Positions 35,239 through 44,761 of a DNA stretch of 64,000 nucleotides are shown here, piece by piece. The notes below the pieces were generated by a model that did no database searches, had not been told where the DNA came from, and worked only from the letters and a program-made list of their open reading frames with translations. Origin of the DNA: Streptomyces sp. MNU76 (lineage in GTDB: Bacteria > Actinomycetota > Actinomycetes > Streptomycetales > Streptomycetaceae); the NCBI RefSeq assembly GCF_020982545.1, contig NZ_JAJKLK010000024.1, positions 248,001 through 312,000 of the forward strand. The letters run 5' to 3'. Made by a program: the position numbers and the translations under genes. Every line of letters starts with the position of its first letter. The stretch's first letter is position 1.

Positions 35239-36243
35239 ATGTACGGACCCGTGATGCGAGCCGGCCGAGTCGACGAGACGAGCCTGGTCGTCGCCGCACA
35301 GGCCGGCGATCCACGAGCGCTCGACGAACTGGCCGCGACGTACCTGCCGCTGGTGTACGCGATCGTGCGCAGGGCACTGGGTGAGCTTGCGGACGTCGAC
35401 GACGTGGTGCAGGAGACGATGCTGCGGGCACTTCCCGAGCTGCGCACGTTGCGCGACCCGGAGTGCTTCCGGCCCTGGCTGGCCACGATCGCCACACGAC
35501 AGATCAGCACCCATCTGCACCGGCGGCGGACGGACGCCGAACGGACGGCCCCCCTCGACGAGATGACCGACCCGCCGGACGCCGACGCCGACGCCGAGAA
35601 CCTCGCTCTGATCCACGTCGAGCTGTCCGGTCATCGCCGAAAGACCGTACGCGCCAGTCGATGGCTCGACCCGGGCGCCCGGGCGCTGCTGTCGCTGTGG
35701 TGGCTGGAGACCGCGGGCCGACTGACGAGGGCGGAGCTCGCGGCGGCGCTGGGAACGAGCGTGGCTCACGCGGGTGTGCGCGTCCAGCGGATGCGCAACC
35801 AGCTGGAGCTGAGCCGGTCACTCGTCGCCGCGCTGGAAGCCAGCCCCCGGTGCCCACAGCTGACCGCCGCGCTGGAGGGCTGGGACGGCGTACCGAGCAC
35901 GCTGTGGCGTAAGCGCATCACCCGGCACACCCGATCCTGTGCGGACTGCGGCCTGGCCGCCGACGAACTGGTACCCCTCGAGCGGCTGATCGTCGCCTTG
36001 GCGCTGCTCCCCGTCCCGCTGGCACGGCAGGCCACGGTGCTCGACAAACCCGCGCGCGCCGGGGCGACCGAGAATGCCGTCGTGAGGGGAGCCGAGTCGG
36101 CACCCAGGTCATCGCGTTCGGCGACGGCGCCGTGCTTTTCGACGCTACGGCGACTGCGACTGTTCAAGCCGATCGCCGATAACGAAAACCGCCGCGATAT
36201 ACACGCGTCCTTCACTCAAATTCGCCGCCTGGAAACGTTATGA
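35239..36243 (+). CDS. ECF-type RNA polymerase sigma factor with atypical C-terminal tail
   Basis: 334 residues. Sigma region 2 is seen as LPLVYAIVRRALGELADVDD with VVQETMLRAL, and region 4-like helices as RLTRAELAAALGTSVAHAGV and RVQRMRNQLE. A zinc-finger-like Cys/His segment follows (RHTRSCADCGLAAD). The family normally continues into a long membrane-anchored or enzymatic C-terminal part. Here, after ALLPVPLARQATVLDK, the sequence becomes low-similarity and runs into an AT-richer stretch, so the protein is probably truncated. The start is uncertain: ATG 35239, or ATG 35254. It may control nearby carbohydrate genes, but nothing in the sequence proves this. Confidence 0.7.
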   Translation: MYGPVMRAGRVDETSLVVAAQAGDPRALDELAATYLPLVYAIVRRALGELADVDDVVQETMLRALPELRTLRDPECFRPWLATIATRQISTHLHRRRTDAERTAPLDEMTDPPDADADAENLALIHVELSGHRRKTVRASRWLDPGARALLSLWWLETAGRLTRAELAAALGTSVAHAGVRVQRMRNQLELSRSLVAALEASPRCPQLTAALEGWDGVPSTLWRKRITRHTRSCADCGLAADELVPLERLIVALALLPVPLARQATVLDKPARAGATENAVVRGAESAPRSSRSATAPCFSTLRRLRLFKPIADNENRRDIHASFTQIRRLETL

Positions 36244-36671
36244 GAGGAGGCCGTCAATAGTCCCGCTTCTCCGGTTGGTTGTACGACGACTCAGGCCTAT
36301 ATGTATCGACGATTTCCTCTTGAATAGGCCATGGCAATCTGTCAATCTTCTAGTCGTTCGACGCGTGACGTTCCCCATTCATGACCTGTGAAAGCGGAAT
36401 CCGAAATCGATCTACGGATTGCGAGTCGCGGTTTCCGTACCAGGGCATGGACCCCGACGCCGGCGGCGGAGATCCGGGCGAAGCCGGGGAGCGAGGCTTT
36501 CCAGGCGCCACGGCAGCGGCATGACGCTGACATGCTCGCTGCGCGAGCGATCTGGGAGGGGGCCGGCGCGGAGAGGGCAAGCTCCGCGCCGGCTCGGCCG
36601 GCTGCCGGCAGGCGTCAACAGATCCCGCACAGCGCATACGTGACCACACCGCCGACCGGGAAGACACGACC
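36244..36671. other. Gene-free region with hairpin upstream of the GH5 gene
   Basis: 428 bp without a convincing gene. The first 170 bp are clearly AT-richer than the surroundings and hold GGCCTAT...ATAGGCC as a loose inverted repeat. Near the end lies a strong hairpin, GCCGGCGCGGAG (36562-36573) pairing with CTCCGCGCCGGC (36582-36593), which could terminate upstream transcription. The ATG of the GH5 gene follows 79 bp later. Confidence 0.55.
36562..36593 (+). terminator. 12-bp-stem hairpin upstream of the GH5 gene
   Basis: A perfect 12-bp stem with an 8-nt loop (AGGGCAAG). It lies 319 bp after the sigma-factor stop and 79 bp before the GH5 start, so it may end read-through from the sigma gene or act in the GH5 leader. 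Confidence 0.6.
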
Positions 36672-38153
36672 ATGCCCCACGCTTATCGCCGACGCTACCT
36701 CGCCCGGGCGCTCGCCTGCGTCCTGACCGCGCTCGGCGCGCTCGCGGTCGTCGAACCCCAGAGCGCCTCGCCGGCCGCCGCCGACACCGCCCAGTTCCGT
36801 GGTGTCAACTGGGCCCGGCTCGGTGACAACTTCCACGGTGGCCCGCTGGTCCTGCACGGATTGAGCGGTTCCGACAGCTACCAGACGGTCGTGGCGAAGG
36901 CCAACGCCGTCTACACCGGCTTCGAGAACAACCTCGGGGCCAACACCGTCCGGCTCCCGATCAACACCTACACAGTAGGGACGAGTTGGTGGAGCGCGTA
37001 CACAGGCGCGATAGACGCGGCCACCGCGAAGGGATTCAAGGTCGTCCTCTCCTACTGGGAGGACGGGGTGGCCGCCCGCGGCGGTCGCATCGTCGACCCG
37101 AGCGCCTTCGACACCATGTGGAACACCGTGCTCGCCCGGTACGGCACCAACAGCCTCGTCCACTTCGAGCCGATGAACGAACCGGCGGGGCACAGCGCCG
37201 GTGAGTGGGCGAACCTGGTGAGCAACTGGATCAGCGGCCACCCGTCGATTCCGCGGAACCGTATCTTCGTCAGCGGCGCCGGCCTGAACACCGACATCAA
37301 GTCCATGTGCGCCGACCGCCGCCTCGACGGGACGTTCCTGTCGCTGCACCACTACACGTTCTTCAGTGGTGCGAAGACCTACGACCAGTGGGTGGCGTAC
37401 CTGCGGAACGCGATCGGCTCCTGCGCCGACCGCACTGTCGTCGACGAGTTCGGCGCGCCGATGGACACCGGGCTCAACTACCACGACACCGGCAGCACGG
37501 ACAACTTCGTGCGCTACTTCCGGGCCACCACCACGGTGCTCCGGGAACTGCGGATCGGCTCCGTCTACTGGCCCGGGCTGGGCGGAAAGATACGCGCCGG
37601 CCAGGGTGACGACTGGTATGCCATGCAGAAACTGCATGGCACCGGTACCGACCTCACGCTCAGCACCCCCAGCGCCAGCGGTCGCGAGCGCCTCCGGTAC
37701 GGCTGGGGCCTGGACGGCGACGCCCCGGCCCCGACCAGCCTGCTGCGCAACGTCGGCACCGGGCGCTGTCTGGACATCCCCGGCGGGACCGCGGCGAACA
37801 CCCAAGTCCAGGTGGACACCTGCGCCGACACGGTCGGCCGGCAGTGGACCTTGACGCCCGGCGGACAGGTCACCGCACTGGGGGGCCAGAAGTGCCTGGA
37901 CGCGTACGGCAGCGGGACGACGAACGGCACCGTGGTCGGCACGTGGGCGTGCAACGGCGGCGACAACCAGAGGTGGACGGTGGGCACTGACGGCACCATC
38001 CGCGGCATTCACTCCGGCCTCTGCCTCGACGTGAACACCACCACCTTCAAGGTGCAGTTGTGGGCGTGCTGGGGCGGCGACAACCAGAGATGGCAGATCC
38101 AGAACACTGACGCGCGACGCGACGCCCGACTCGGCGGACACGGTGGACGGTGA
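36672..38153 (+). CDS. Secreted GH5-type glycoside hydrolase with ricin-B lectin
   Basis: 493 residues: signal peptide to about residue 37, a GH5 (cellulase-superfamily) TIM barrel about 40-350, and a ricin-B lectin about 360-478. The acid/base is E170 in PMNEP and the nucleophile is E259 in VVDEFGAP; HHY (226-228) is the conserved His-Tyr region. The substrate is not fixed by sequence: GH5 covers many activities, and the neighbouring arabinofuranosidase and GH95 genes suggest a galactan- or arabinogalactan-related target. The lectin repeats carry the QxW-type motifs DNQRW twice. The C-terminal 17 residues after the lectin are Arg/Gly-rich and look like read-through into non-domain sequence. 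Confidence 0.85.
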   Translation: MPHAYRRRYLARALACVLTALGALAVVEPQSASPAAADTAQFRGVNWARLGDNFHGGPLVLHGLSGSDSYQTVVAKANAVYTGFENNLGANTVRLPINTYTVGTSWWSAYTGAIDAATAKGFKVVLSYWEDGVAARGGRIVDPSAFDTMWNTVLARYGTNSLVHFEPMNEPAGHSAGEWANLVSNWISGHPSIPRNRIFVSGAGLNTDIKSMCADRRLDGTFLSLHHYTFFSGAKTYDQWVAYLRNAIGSCADRTVVDEFGAPMDTGLNYHDTGSTDNFVRYFRATTTVLRELRIGSVYWPGLGGKIRAGQGDDWYAMQKLHGTGTDLTLSTPSASGRERLRYGWGLDGDAPAPTSLLRNVGTGRCLDIPGGTAANTQVQVDTCADTVGRQWTLTPGGQVTALGGQKCLDAYGSGTTNGTVVGTWACNGGDNQRWTVGTDGTIRGIHSGLCLDVNTTTFKVQLWACWGGDNQRWQIQNTDARRDARLGGHGGR

Positions 38154-38376
38154 CCGCCGACCGCGGCGCGCTCCGCGTGGAGATCAACGGACCGTTCCCA
38201 GTCGAATGGGAGGACGCCGGCAGGGACCGGCTGATCCGAGCGCCCGAGGCTCCGGCGTTCGTCCGGAAGTCGGCGCCCGACGCGCCGGCCGCCCCGCGTA
38301 CGGCCGTCGCCTTCCCCCCGGCGGTTTGTCATCACCCAAGTCAATGACCTGCTCCAGTCCGTGAAGGGAGTACGAC

Positions 38377-41298
38377 ATGTCCGAGGTGACACGCAGACGG
38401 TTCCTCGCCGCCGGGGCGGCGGCCGGAGCAGGGATCGTGCCGGGTGGGTGGACGGCCGTCGCCAGGTCCGGCACGGCCGCGCCGCCGGAGGTTCTGGCCG
38501 CCGACGACCTCGCCCTGTGGTACGACAAGCCGGCCGGCGCGGACTGGCTGCGGGCACTGCCGATCGGCAACGGACGCCTCGGCGCGATGGTGTTCGGCAA
38601 CGTCGACACCGAACGGCTGCAGCTCAACGAGGACACCGTCTGGGCCGGCGGCCCGTACGACTCCGCCAACACCCGCGGTGCGGCCAACATCGCGGAGATC
38701 CGGCGGCGGGTCTTCGCGGATCAGTGGGGACCGGCGCAGGACCTGATCAATCAGGCGATGCTGGGCAGCCCGGCCGGGCAGCTGGCCTACCAGCCGGTCG
38801 GAAACCTTCGGCTCTCCTTCGGCAGCGCCACCGGTGCGTCGCAGCACAACCGGACGCTCGACCTCACCACCGCCACGGCCACCACGACCTACGTGCTGAA
38901 CGGCGTGCGGTACCAGCGTGAGGTTTTCGCCAGCGCACCCGACCAGCTGATCGTGACCCGGCTGACGGCCGACCGCGCCAACTCCCTGACCTTCACCGCC
39001 ACCTTCGACAGCCCACAACGCACCACGGTGTCCAGCCCGGACGGGGCCACGATCGCCCTCGACGGCACCTCCGGCACCATGGAAGGCATCACCGGGCGGG
39101 TCCGATTCCTCGCCCTGGCCCACGCCACCGTGACAGGCGGCACGGTCAGCAGCTCGGGCGGCACCCTGCGGGTCTCCGGCGCCACCAGCGTGACGGTGCT
39201 GGTGTCGATCGGCTCCAGCTACGTCGACTTCCGCAACGTCGGCGGCGACTACCAGGGGATCGCGCGGCGCCACCTCGACGCCGCCCGCAACGTCGGCGTC
39301 GACGAACTGCGCCGCCGGCATCTCGCCGACTACCAGGGGTTGTTCAACCGGGTGTCGATCGATCTGGGCCGTACGACGGCGGCCGACCAGCCGACCGACG
39401 TACGGATCGCGCAGCACGGGCAGGTGAACGACCCGCAGTTCTCCGCCCTGTTGTTCCAGTTCGGCCGGTACCTGCTCATCTCGTCCTCGCGGCCGGGCAC
39501 CCAGCCGGCGAACCTGCAGGGCATCTGGAACGACCAGATGGCTCCGTCCTGGGACTCGAAGTTCACCATCAACGCCAACCTGCCGATGAACTACTGGCCC
39601 GCCGATACGACGAACCTGTCCGAGTGCTTCCGCCCGGTCTTCGACATGATCGACGACCTGACGGTGACCGGCGCCCGGGTGGCCCAGGCGCAGTACGGCG
39701 CCGGCGGCTGGGTGACGCATCACAACACCGACGCGTGGCGGGGGGCCTCGGTCGTCGACGGAGCGCAGTGGGGGATGTGGCAGACCGGTGGCGCGTGGCT
39801 GGCCACCCTGATCTGGGACCACTACCTGTTCACCGGTGACATCGACTTCCTCCGCTCGAACTACCCGGCCCTGAAGGGCGCCGCCCAGTTCTTCCTCGAC
39901 ACCCTCGTCGCCCACCCGACGCTCGGACACCTGGTCACCAACCCGTCGAACTCTCCGGAGCTCCCTCACCACGCGAACGCCACCGTCTGCGCCGGGCCCA
40001 CCATGGACAACCAGATCCTGCGCGACCTCTTCAACAGCGTCGCCCGCGCCGGCGAAGTCCTCGGCGTGGACGCCGCCTTCCGCGCTCAGGCACTGGCGGC
40101 CCGGGACCGGCTGGCGCCGACGCGGGTCGGCTCCAGGGGCAATGTCCAGGAGTGGCTGGCCGACTGGGTGGAGACCGAGCGGACTCACCGGCACGTGTCC
40201 CACCTGTACGGTCTGCATCCGAGCAACCAGATCACCAAGCGCGGGACACCCCAGTTGCACGAGGCCGCGCGGCGGACGCTGGAGCTGCGCGGTGACGACG
40301 GGACGGGATGGTCGCTCGCGTGGAAGATCAACTTCTGGGCCCGGTTGGAGGACGGCGCCCGGGCCCACAAGCTGATCCGGGACCTGGTGCGGACGGACCG
40401 GCTCGCGCCCAACATGTTCGACCTGCACCCGCCGTTCCAGATCGACGGCAACTTCGGCGCCACCTCGGGCATCGCGGAGATGCTGGTGCAGAGCCACAAC
40501 GGCGAACTGCACGTGCTGCCGGCGCTGCCGGCCGCCTGGCCCACCGGGCGCGTGAGCGGACTGCGCGGCCGCGGCGGACACACCGTCGGCGCCGAGTGGA
40601 GCAGCGACCGGATCGAGTGCGTCGTCACACCCGACCGAACCGGTGCCGTCCGGGTGCGCAGCCGGATCTTCGCCGGTGACTTCACGCTGCGGGACGAATC
40701 GAGCGGCGATCCCGTCCAGCCGAAGCGGCTCGAGACCGATCTCATCGAGTTCGCCGGCCAGGCCGGCCACACCTACCGCGCGTCCGCACGCAGGTCGGGG
40801 CCGGTGGAGACCGGCGTGGCCTATCGGCTGGTGGCCCAGCACAGCGGCAAGGCCGCCGACATCAGCGGTGCGTCCACGGCCGCCGGTGCGCGGCTGATCC
40901 AGTGGCAGATCACCGCCGGTCTCAACCAGCACTTCGAGTTCCTGCCCTCCGACGGCGGGCACCACAAGATCCGGGTTGGGCACAGTGGTCTGTTCCTGCA
41001 AGCCGCCGGTAGCGGCAGCGGCGCCGACATCACCCAGCAGCCGGACACCGACACCACCGGCCAGCAGTGGCGGACAGTCGACCACGGCGGTGGTGTGGTC
41101 AGTCTGGTCAACCGGCAGAGCGGCCTCGCCCTGGACGTGTGGGAGGGCTCCACCGCCGACGGAGCCCGCATCTCCCAGTGGGCAGCCACGGGCAGCGCCA
41201 ACCAGCGGTTCCGACTCGACCGCGTCCAGCCCCAGGGCCTACGGCGGCAGGACCGACCTGCCAGAGCCATGTCACCGAGCAGCGAGGGAGCCGCATGA
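38377..41298 (+). CDS. Secreted GH95 alpha-L-fucosidase/alpha-L-galactosidase with ricin-B-like domain
   Basis: 973 residues. A twin-arginine-type signal (TRRRFLAAGAAAGAG) is followed by the GH95 N-terminal beta-domain (LWYDKPAGADWLRALPIGNG, LQLNEDTVWAGGPYD), an (alpha/alpha)6 barrel and a C-terminal beta-domain, to about residue 800. The catalytic residues of GH95 are visible: N399 and N401 (TINANLPMNYW), E528 (NSPE) and D690 (FQIDGNFG). A ricin-B-like domain occupies about 808-952 (HSGKAADISGASTAAGARLI). GH95 enzymes cut alpha-1,2-L-fucose or L-galactose from xyloglucan, pectin or arabinogalactan. The next gene's ATG overlaps its stop (ATGA), so the two are co-translated. Confidence 0.92.
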   Translation: MSEVTRRRFLAAGAAAGAGIVPGGWTAVARSGTAAPPEVLAADDLALWYDKPAGADWLRALPIGNGRLGAMVFGNVDTERLQLNEDTVWAGGPYDSANTRGAANIAEIRRRVFADQWGPAQDLINQAMLGSPAGQLAYQPVGNLRLSFGSATGASQHNRTLDLTTATATTTYVLNGVRYQREVFASAPDQLIVTRLTADRANSLTFTATFDSPQRTTVSSPDGATIALDGTSGTMEGITGRVRFLALAHATVTGGTVSSSGGTLRVSGATSVTVLVSIGSSYVDFRNVGGDYQGIARRHLDAARNVGVDELRRRHLADYQGLFNRVSIDLGRTTAADQPTDVRIAQHGQVNDPQFSALLFQFGRYLLISSSRPGTQPANLQGIWNDQMAPSWDSKFTINANLPMNYWPADTTNLSECFRPVFDMIDDLTVTGARVAQAQYGAGGWVTHHNTDAWRGASVVDGAQWGMWQTGGAWLATLIWDHYLFTGDIDFLRSNYPALKGAAQFFLDTLVAHPTLGHLVTNPSNSPELPHHANATVCAGPTMDNQILRDLFNSVARAGEVLGVDAAFRAQALAARDRLAPTRVGSRGNVQEWLADWVETERTHRHVSHLYGLHPSNQITKRGTPQLHEAARRTLELRGDDGTGWSLAWKINFWARLEDGARAHKLIRDLVRTDRLAPNMFDLHPPFQIDGNFGATSGIAEMLVQSHNGELHVLPALPAAWPTGRVSGLRGRGGHTVGAEWSSDRIECVVTPDRTGAVRVRSRIFAGDFTLRDESSGDPVQPKRLETDLIEFAGQAGHTYRASARRSGPVETGVAYRLVAQHSGKAADISGASTAAGARLIQWQITAGLNQHFEFLPSDGGHHKIRVGHSGLFLQAAGSGSGADITQQPDTDTTGQQWRTVDHGGGVVSLVNRQSGLALDVWEGSTADGARISQWAATGSANQRFRLDRVQPQGLRRQDRPARAMSPSSEGAA

Positions 41299-42611
41299 TG
41301 CCGATCCACCGATTGTTCTCCTGGCGAACCGTGTTGGCGGCGTTACTCGTTCTCGCCATGGCCGACGTGGCGCGAGCCGCCGCGGCCGACGCGTCACCCA
41401 CCGCACGGTCCACCCTCGCGGGGACCGCCGGATGCGGACGCACCCCCACGCTGACGAACGGCACGCACACCATTCAGAGCGGCGGCAAGAGCCGCTCCTT
41501 CATCCTCAGCATCCCGGAGAACTACGACAACACCCGCCAATATCGACTGGTCTTCGGATTCCACTGGTTGGGTGGCACCGCCGGGCAGGTCGCCGGCGGC
41601 GGAAGCGACGGCGATGTCTATGCCCACTACGGACTCCGGCGACTGGCGAACAACAGTGCGATCTTCGTAGCTCCGCAGGGCCTCAACAACGGCTGGGGCA
41701 ACTCCGGCGGCGAGGACGTGACCTTCGTCGACGACATGATCAGGCGTATCGACAACGACCTCTGTGTCGACACCACGCAGCGCTTCGCCCTCGGCTTCAG
41801 CTACGGCGGAGCCATGAGCTACGCACTCGCATGTGCCAGGCCCAACGTCTTCCGTGCGGTCGCCGCGATAGCCGCGCCCGGGGGGATCAGCGGGTGCAGC
41901 GGAGGCACCCAGCCCTTCGCGTACATGGGAATCCATGGCATCAACGACAACATCGGCGCCGGTCGCGGGATGCGGGACAGGTTCGTCAGGAACAACGGCT
42001 GCACTCCCCAGAACCCGCCGGAGCCCGCGTCGGGCAGCCGCACCCACATCACCACCGCCTACTCGGGCTGCCGCGAGGGGTATCCGGTCGTCTGGGCCGC
42101 GTTCGACGGAGGCCACCAGCAAGGCCCCGTGGACGGGTGCGCGGGCTGCGAGAGCGGCGCCAGGAGCTGGGTCAAGCAAGAGGTCTGGAGCTTCTTCACG
42201 GGTGCCGACCCGAACCCGAATCCCCCGGACCCGACCACATTCCGGCTGCGGAGCCAGTCCGCCGACCGATGCCTGGACGTCAGCGGTGCCGACTCGTCCA
42301 ACGGTGCCCAGATGGTCATCTGGGACTGCCACACCGGCACCAACCAGCAGTTCACCCAGACCGGACAGACCCTGCGGGTGCTGGGCAGATGCCTGGACGT
42401 GCCGAGCAACGCCGCCTCCGGCACCCGAGCGCGGATCTGGGACTGCACCGGCGGTGCGAACCAGCAATGGAATGTGAACACCGACGGAACCGTCAGCAAC
42501 GTCCAGACCGGACTCTGCCTGGACGTCAACGGCGGCAGCACCGCCAACGGCGCTGCGGTGATCGTGTGGAGCTGCCACACCGGAGTCAACCAACGCTGGG
42601 CCCGAGCGTAA
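41295..42611 (+). CDS. Secreted PHB-depolymerase/feruloyl-esterase-like hydrolase with ricin-B lectin (second copy)
   Basis: 438 residues, a close paralogue of the esterase at 14584: signal peptide, alpha/beta hydrolase with nucleophile motif LGFSYGGA, the same Cys elements (NNGCTPQNPP, YSGCREGYP), a His in FDGGHQQGPVDG and a C-terminal ricin-B lectin (GTNQQF, GANQQW, GVNQRW). Coupling to the GH95 gene by ATGA suggests that ester removal and fucose/galactose removal act on the same polymer. GGGAG precedes the ATG-ATG pair; 41295 is taken as the start. Confidence 0.87.
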   Translation: MMPIHRLFSWRTVLAALLVLAMADVARAAAADASPTARSTLAGTAGCGRTPTLTNGTHTIQSGGKSRSFILSIPENYDNTRQYRLVFGFHWLGGTAGQVAGGGSDGDVYAHYGLRRLANNSAIFVAPQGLNNGWGNSGGEDVTFVDDMIRRIDNDLCVDTTQRFALGFSYGGAMSYALACARPNVFRAVAAIAAPGGISGCSGGTQPFAYMGIHGINDNIGAGRGMRDRFVRNNGCTPQNPPEPASGSRTHITTAYSGCREGYPVVWAAFDGGHQQGPVDGCAGCESGARSWVKQEVWSFFTGADPNPNPPDPTTFRLRSQSADRCLDVSGADSSNGAQMVIWDCHTGTNQQFTQTGQTLRVLGRCLDVPSNAASGTRARIWDCTGGANQQWNVNTDGTVSNVQTGLCLDVNGGSTANGAAVIVWSCHTGVNQRWARA

Positions 42612-42614
42612 GCA

Positions 42615-42657
42615 GAGGTGTGAAGGCGGCCGCAGTAGTCGCGGCCGCCTCCACCTC
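42615..42657 (+). terminator. Hairpin terminator at the end of the glycan island
   Basis: GAGGTG...GGCGGCCGC (42615-42633) pairs with GCGGCCGCC...CACCTC (42641-42657) around a loop AGTAGTC. It starts three bases after the stop of the esterase gene and marks the right edge of the secreted-enzyme region. Confidence 0.8.
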
Positions 42658-43391
42658 CAGACGGCCCAGCCCTTCGGAAGTCCGTCTCGCCCTGACCGCA
42701 CGCGATCTTCCGCAACCTCGGCAGTCACCCGGACCGGCGTCCGCCTCCACGCCTCAGCGCCGGTCGGCAGGTGCATGTCACCTTCGGGTGTGGACGACGC
42801 GTCGCCGGATGCACCAGGCGCGTTGCTCTCCGTCTCCCAAGCCGCGGCAGCCTCCCGCCCATAGCGAGCGTCTGGGTGTTTGTGCAGGTCAGGGCCATGA
42901 TTGGGTCGCTCAGGTCAGTAAATGGTCAGCATCAGGTGCTCAAGCGTCCCGTCATGCCGACCTGGTGACCGCCGCGGCAGCGGCCCGGGCGCAGACGCCG
43001 GGCTCCCGCTCGGAAGGTTCACTTCCTGGCTCGTCGGCTCGCTCGCGGTATGGGGTCGTTCTTCAAGGACTGAGGCTGTGCCAGGCCGAGCCGGTGCCAG
43101 CAGCCTGTCGGAGTGGAGGCGGGACCGCTCGCAGTGAGCGGCACCCCGCACCACGCTCCGGCGCCGCTCCGCCCTCTCTTACCGGCACCCCGTTGGTCCG
43201 ATACGCCCGAGTCGGTGCGCCGCTGGGCCCCTCTTCGCCCAGCGCCGTGCAACGACGCCGAGACCCGGCCTGGTGACTCATAGGGACCGATGGGGCCGGT
43301 CGGCTCCGCACCGGGGACCTGCGGTACCTGCACCCGTGGCTTCCTCCGCCACCACCCTGGCATCGCAACCCCGACACAGGAGGTGGACAGC
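42658..43391. other. Gene-free region between glycan island and USP island
   Basis: 734 bp with no supportable gene. It contains the 82-bp repeat copy A (42871-42952), and just before the first USP gene the ribosome site AGGAGGT. The sequence is otherwise ordinary GC-rich DNA with no clear promoter. Confidence 0.5.
42871..42952 (+). repeat. Recurring noncoding element, copy A (left flank of USP island)
   Basis: 82-bp segment related to copy B at 50328-50409. About 51 of the first 70 positions match without gaps, and many differences are C/T or A/G. Shared blocks are TGTGCAGGTC, GGTCAG and GGTCAGCATC. The two copies are in the same orientation and enclose the 7.4-kb USP/ATPase region. Confidence 0.65.
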
Positions 43392-44304
43392 ATGTCCCGC
43401 AATGTCACCGTGGGCCTCGACGGCTCAGCAGAGAGCCGCGCGGCTGCCGAGTGGGCGGCCCGGGAGGCGAAGCTGCGCGGCCTGCCGCTGCGGCTGGTGC
43501 ACGTCTGGGAACCCGTCCCGGAGCCTTTGGCGCAGGCGCAGGCCCCGCTGCTCGGCGCCGAGAAGCTGCGGCACTGGGGCGAACGGATTCCGCGCGAGAC
43601 GGCAGAGGGCCTGCGTCGGCGCCACCCCGGCGTGCAGGTGGAGATCGAGCCGATCCCCGGCAGGCCGATGGACGCGTTGCCCAAGGCGGCGAAGGACACC
43701 GAACTCCTCGTCCTCGGCTCGCGTGGGCTGAGCGGGATCGGCGGGTTCCTCGTCGGGTCGGTGGGCGCGGCTGTGATCGCGCACACCGACACCCCCGTCG
43801 TCCTGGTGCGGGCCGGGGAACAGGCCGCCGACGAGCACGAGATGGACCCCGCCGGCATCCCGTCCGCCGCCACCCCGTATCGGCCCGTCGTGCTCGGCCT
43901 CGACCCCGCACACCCCGACGACACGGTGATCGCCTTCGCCTTCGAGGCGGCAGCCCGCCGCGACACCGCCCTGCGGGTCGTGCACGGCTGGAACCTCCCG
44001 CCCTACGTGGCCTACGGTCTGCTCGCCGACGCCGAGCTCGACTCCGCACTCGGCCGGCAGGAGGCCGCCGCCCTCGCCGCGGTGCTGCGGCCCTGGCGGT
44101 GCAAGTACCCGGACGTCGAGGTCTTCGAGGAGACCCCCTCCGGCAAGCCCTGCCCACCACGTCGTCGACGCCTCCCGGAACGCTTCCCTGGTGGTCGTCG
44201 GCCGCCGGGTCCGCCGCAGCCCGTTCGGCGTCCACATCGGTCCCGTCACACACGCGGTACTGCACCACGCCGCCGCCCCCGTGGCCGTCGTCGCGCACGA
44301 CTGA
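43392..44304 (+). pseudogene. Universal stress protein (tandem UspA) with a frameshift in the second domain
   Basis: It begins with an intact UspA domain (VTVGLDGSAESRAAAEWAA) whose ATP-binding motif is visible (VLGSRGLSGIGGFLVGSVGA). A second domain begins VVLGLDPAHPDD. After TPSGKP, near 44150, the frame changes. In the +1 frame the expected end follows: AHHVVDASRNASLVVVGRRV and VTHAVLHHAAAPVAVVAHD, with a stop at 44302-44304. Removing one base of GCCCTGCCC would restore the gene. Without correction the tail is Arg/Pro-rich nonsense. An excellent ribosome site (AGGAGGT) precedes ATG 43392. It may be a recent mutation or a base-calling error. Confidence 0.8.
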
Positions 44305-44330
44305 CCACGCTCTCGGAAGGAGTGGAGACC

Positions 44331-44720
44331 ATGAACCCGCAGACGAGCGAGCCCTCGGCGGGCCCCTGGTCGTAGGCGCCGACGGTTTCGAGCCGAGCCT
44401 GCGCGCTGCCGACCGGGCCGCCGACGAGGCCGTCCTGCGCGGGGCGCCACTGCGGGTGGTGCACGCCTGCCTGTGGTGGCGGTACGAGGGCGCCGCGCTC
44501 ACCCGGGACATCGGCAAACCGACCGAACTGCCCCTGCCTCAGGACGTGGTGGGCGCCGCTGCCGAGCGTGTCCGCGCTCGGCACCCCGGGTCTGTGGGTC
44601 ATAGCGGACGTCGTGTTCGAGGAGCCGGAGCACGGGTACGTCGCCGCCGCGAAGGAGTGCCGGTCGGCCCTGGCCGTGGCGCCATCAGGCCCATGCGGAC
44701 GGGGCGCGGCCGGGGGAGTG
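44331..44720 (+). pseudogene. Degraded universal stress protein
   Basis: An ATG at 44331 opens MNPQTSEPSAGPWS and stops. The next frame carries the rest of a UspA N-terminal half: GGPLVVGADGFEPSLRAADR and VVHACLWWRYEGAALTRDIG, then VGAAAERVRARHPG. Another shift leads to VIADVVFEEPEHGYVAAAKE. The C-terminal nucleotide-binding motif is gone. At least two frameshifts and a 3' truncation make this a relic between two USP genes. Confidence 0.75.
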
Positions 44721-44761
44721 TGGCGGGTGAGCGTACTGGCGTACTGGATGTGGGAGGCACG

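Noticed and set aside
38150..38347. A 65-codon ORF between the GH5 and GH95 genes
   Set aside because: It has a GTG start overlapping the GH5 stop and some protein-like segments (GALRVEINGPFPVEW), but no recognisable family or RBS; possibly a fragment of a lost enzyme, too weak to list.
38341..41085. A 914-codon minus-strand frame opposite the GH95 gene
   Set aside because: Antisense shadow of a gene with all catalytic residues of GH95 in place.
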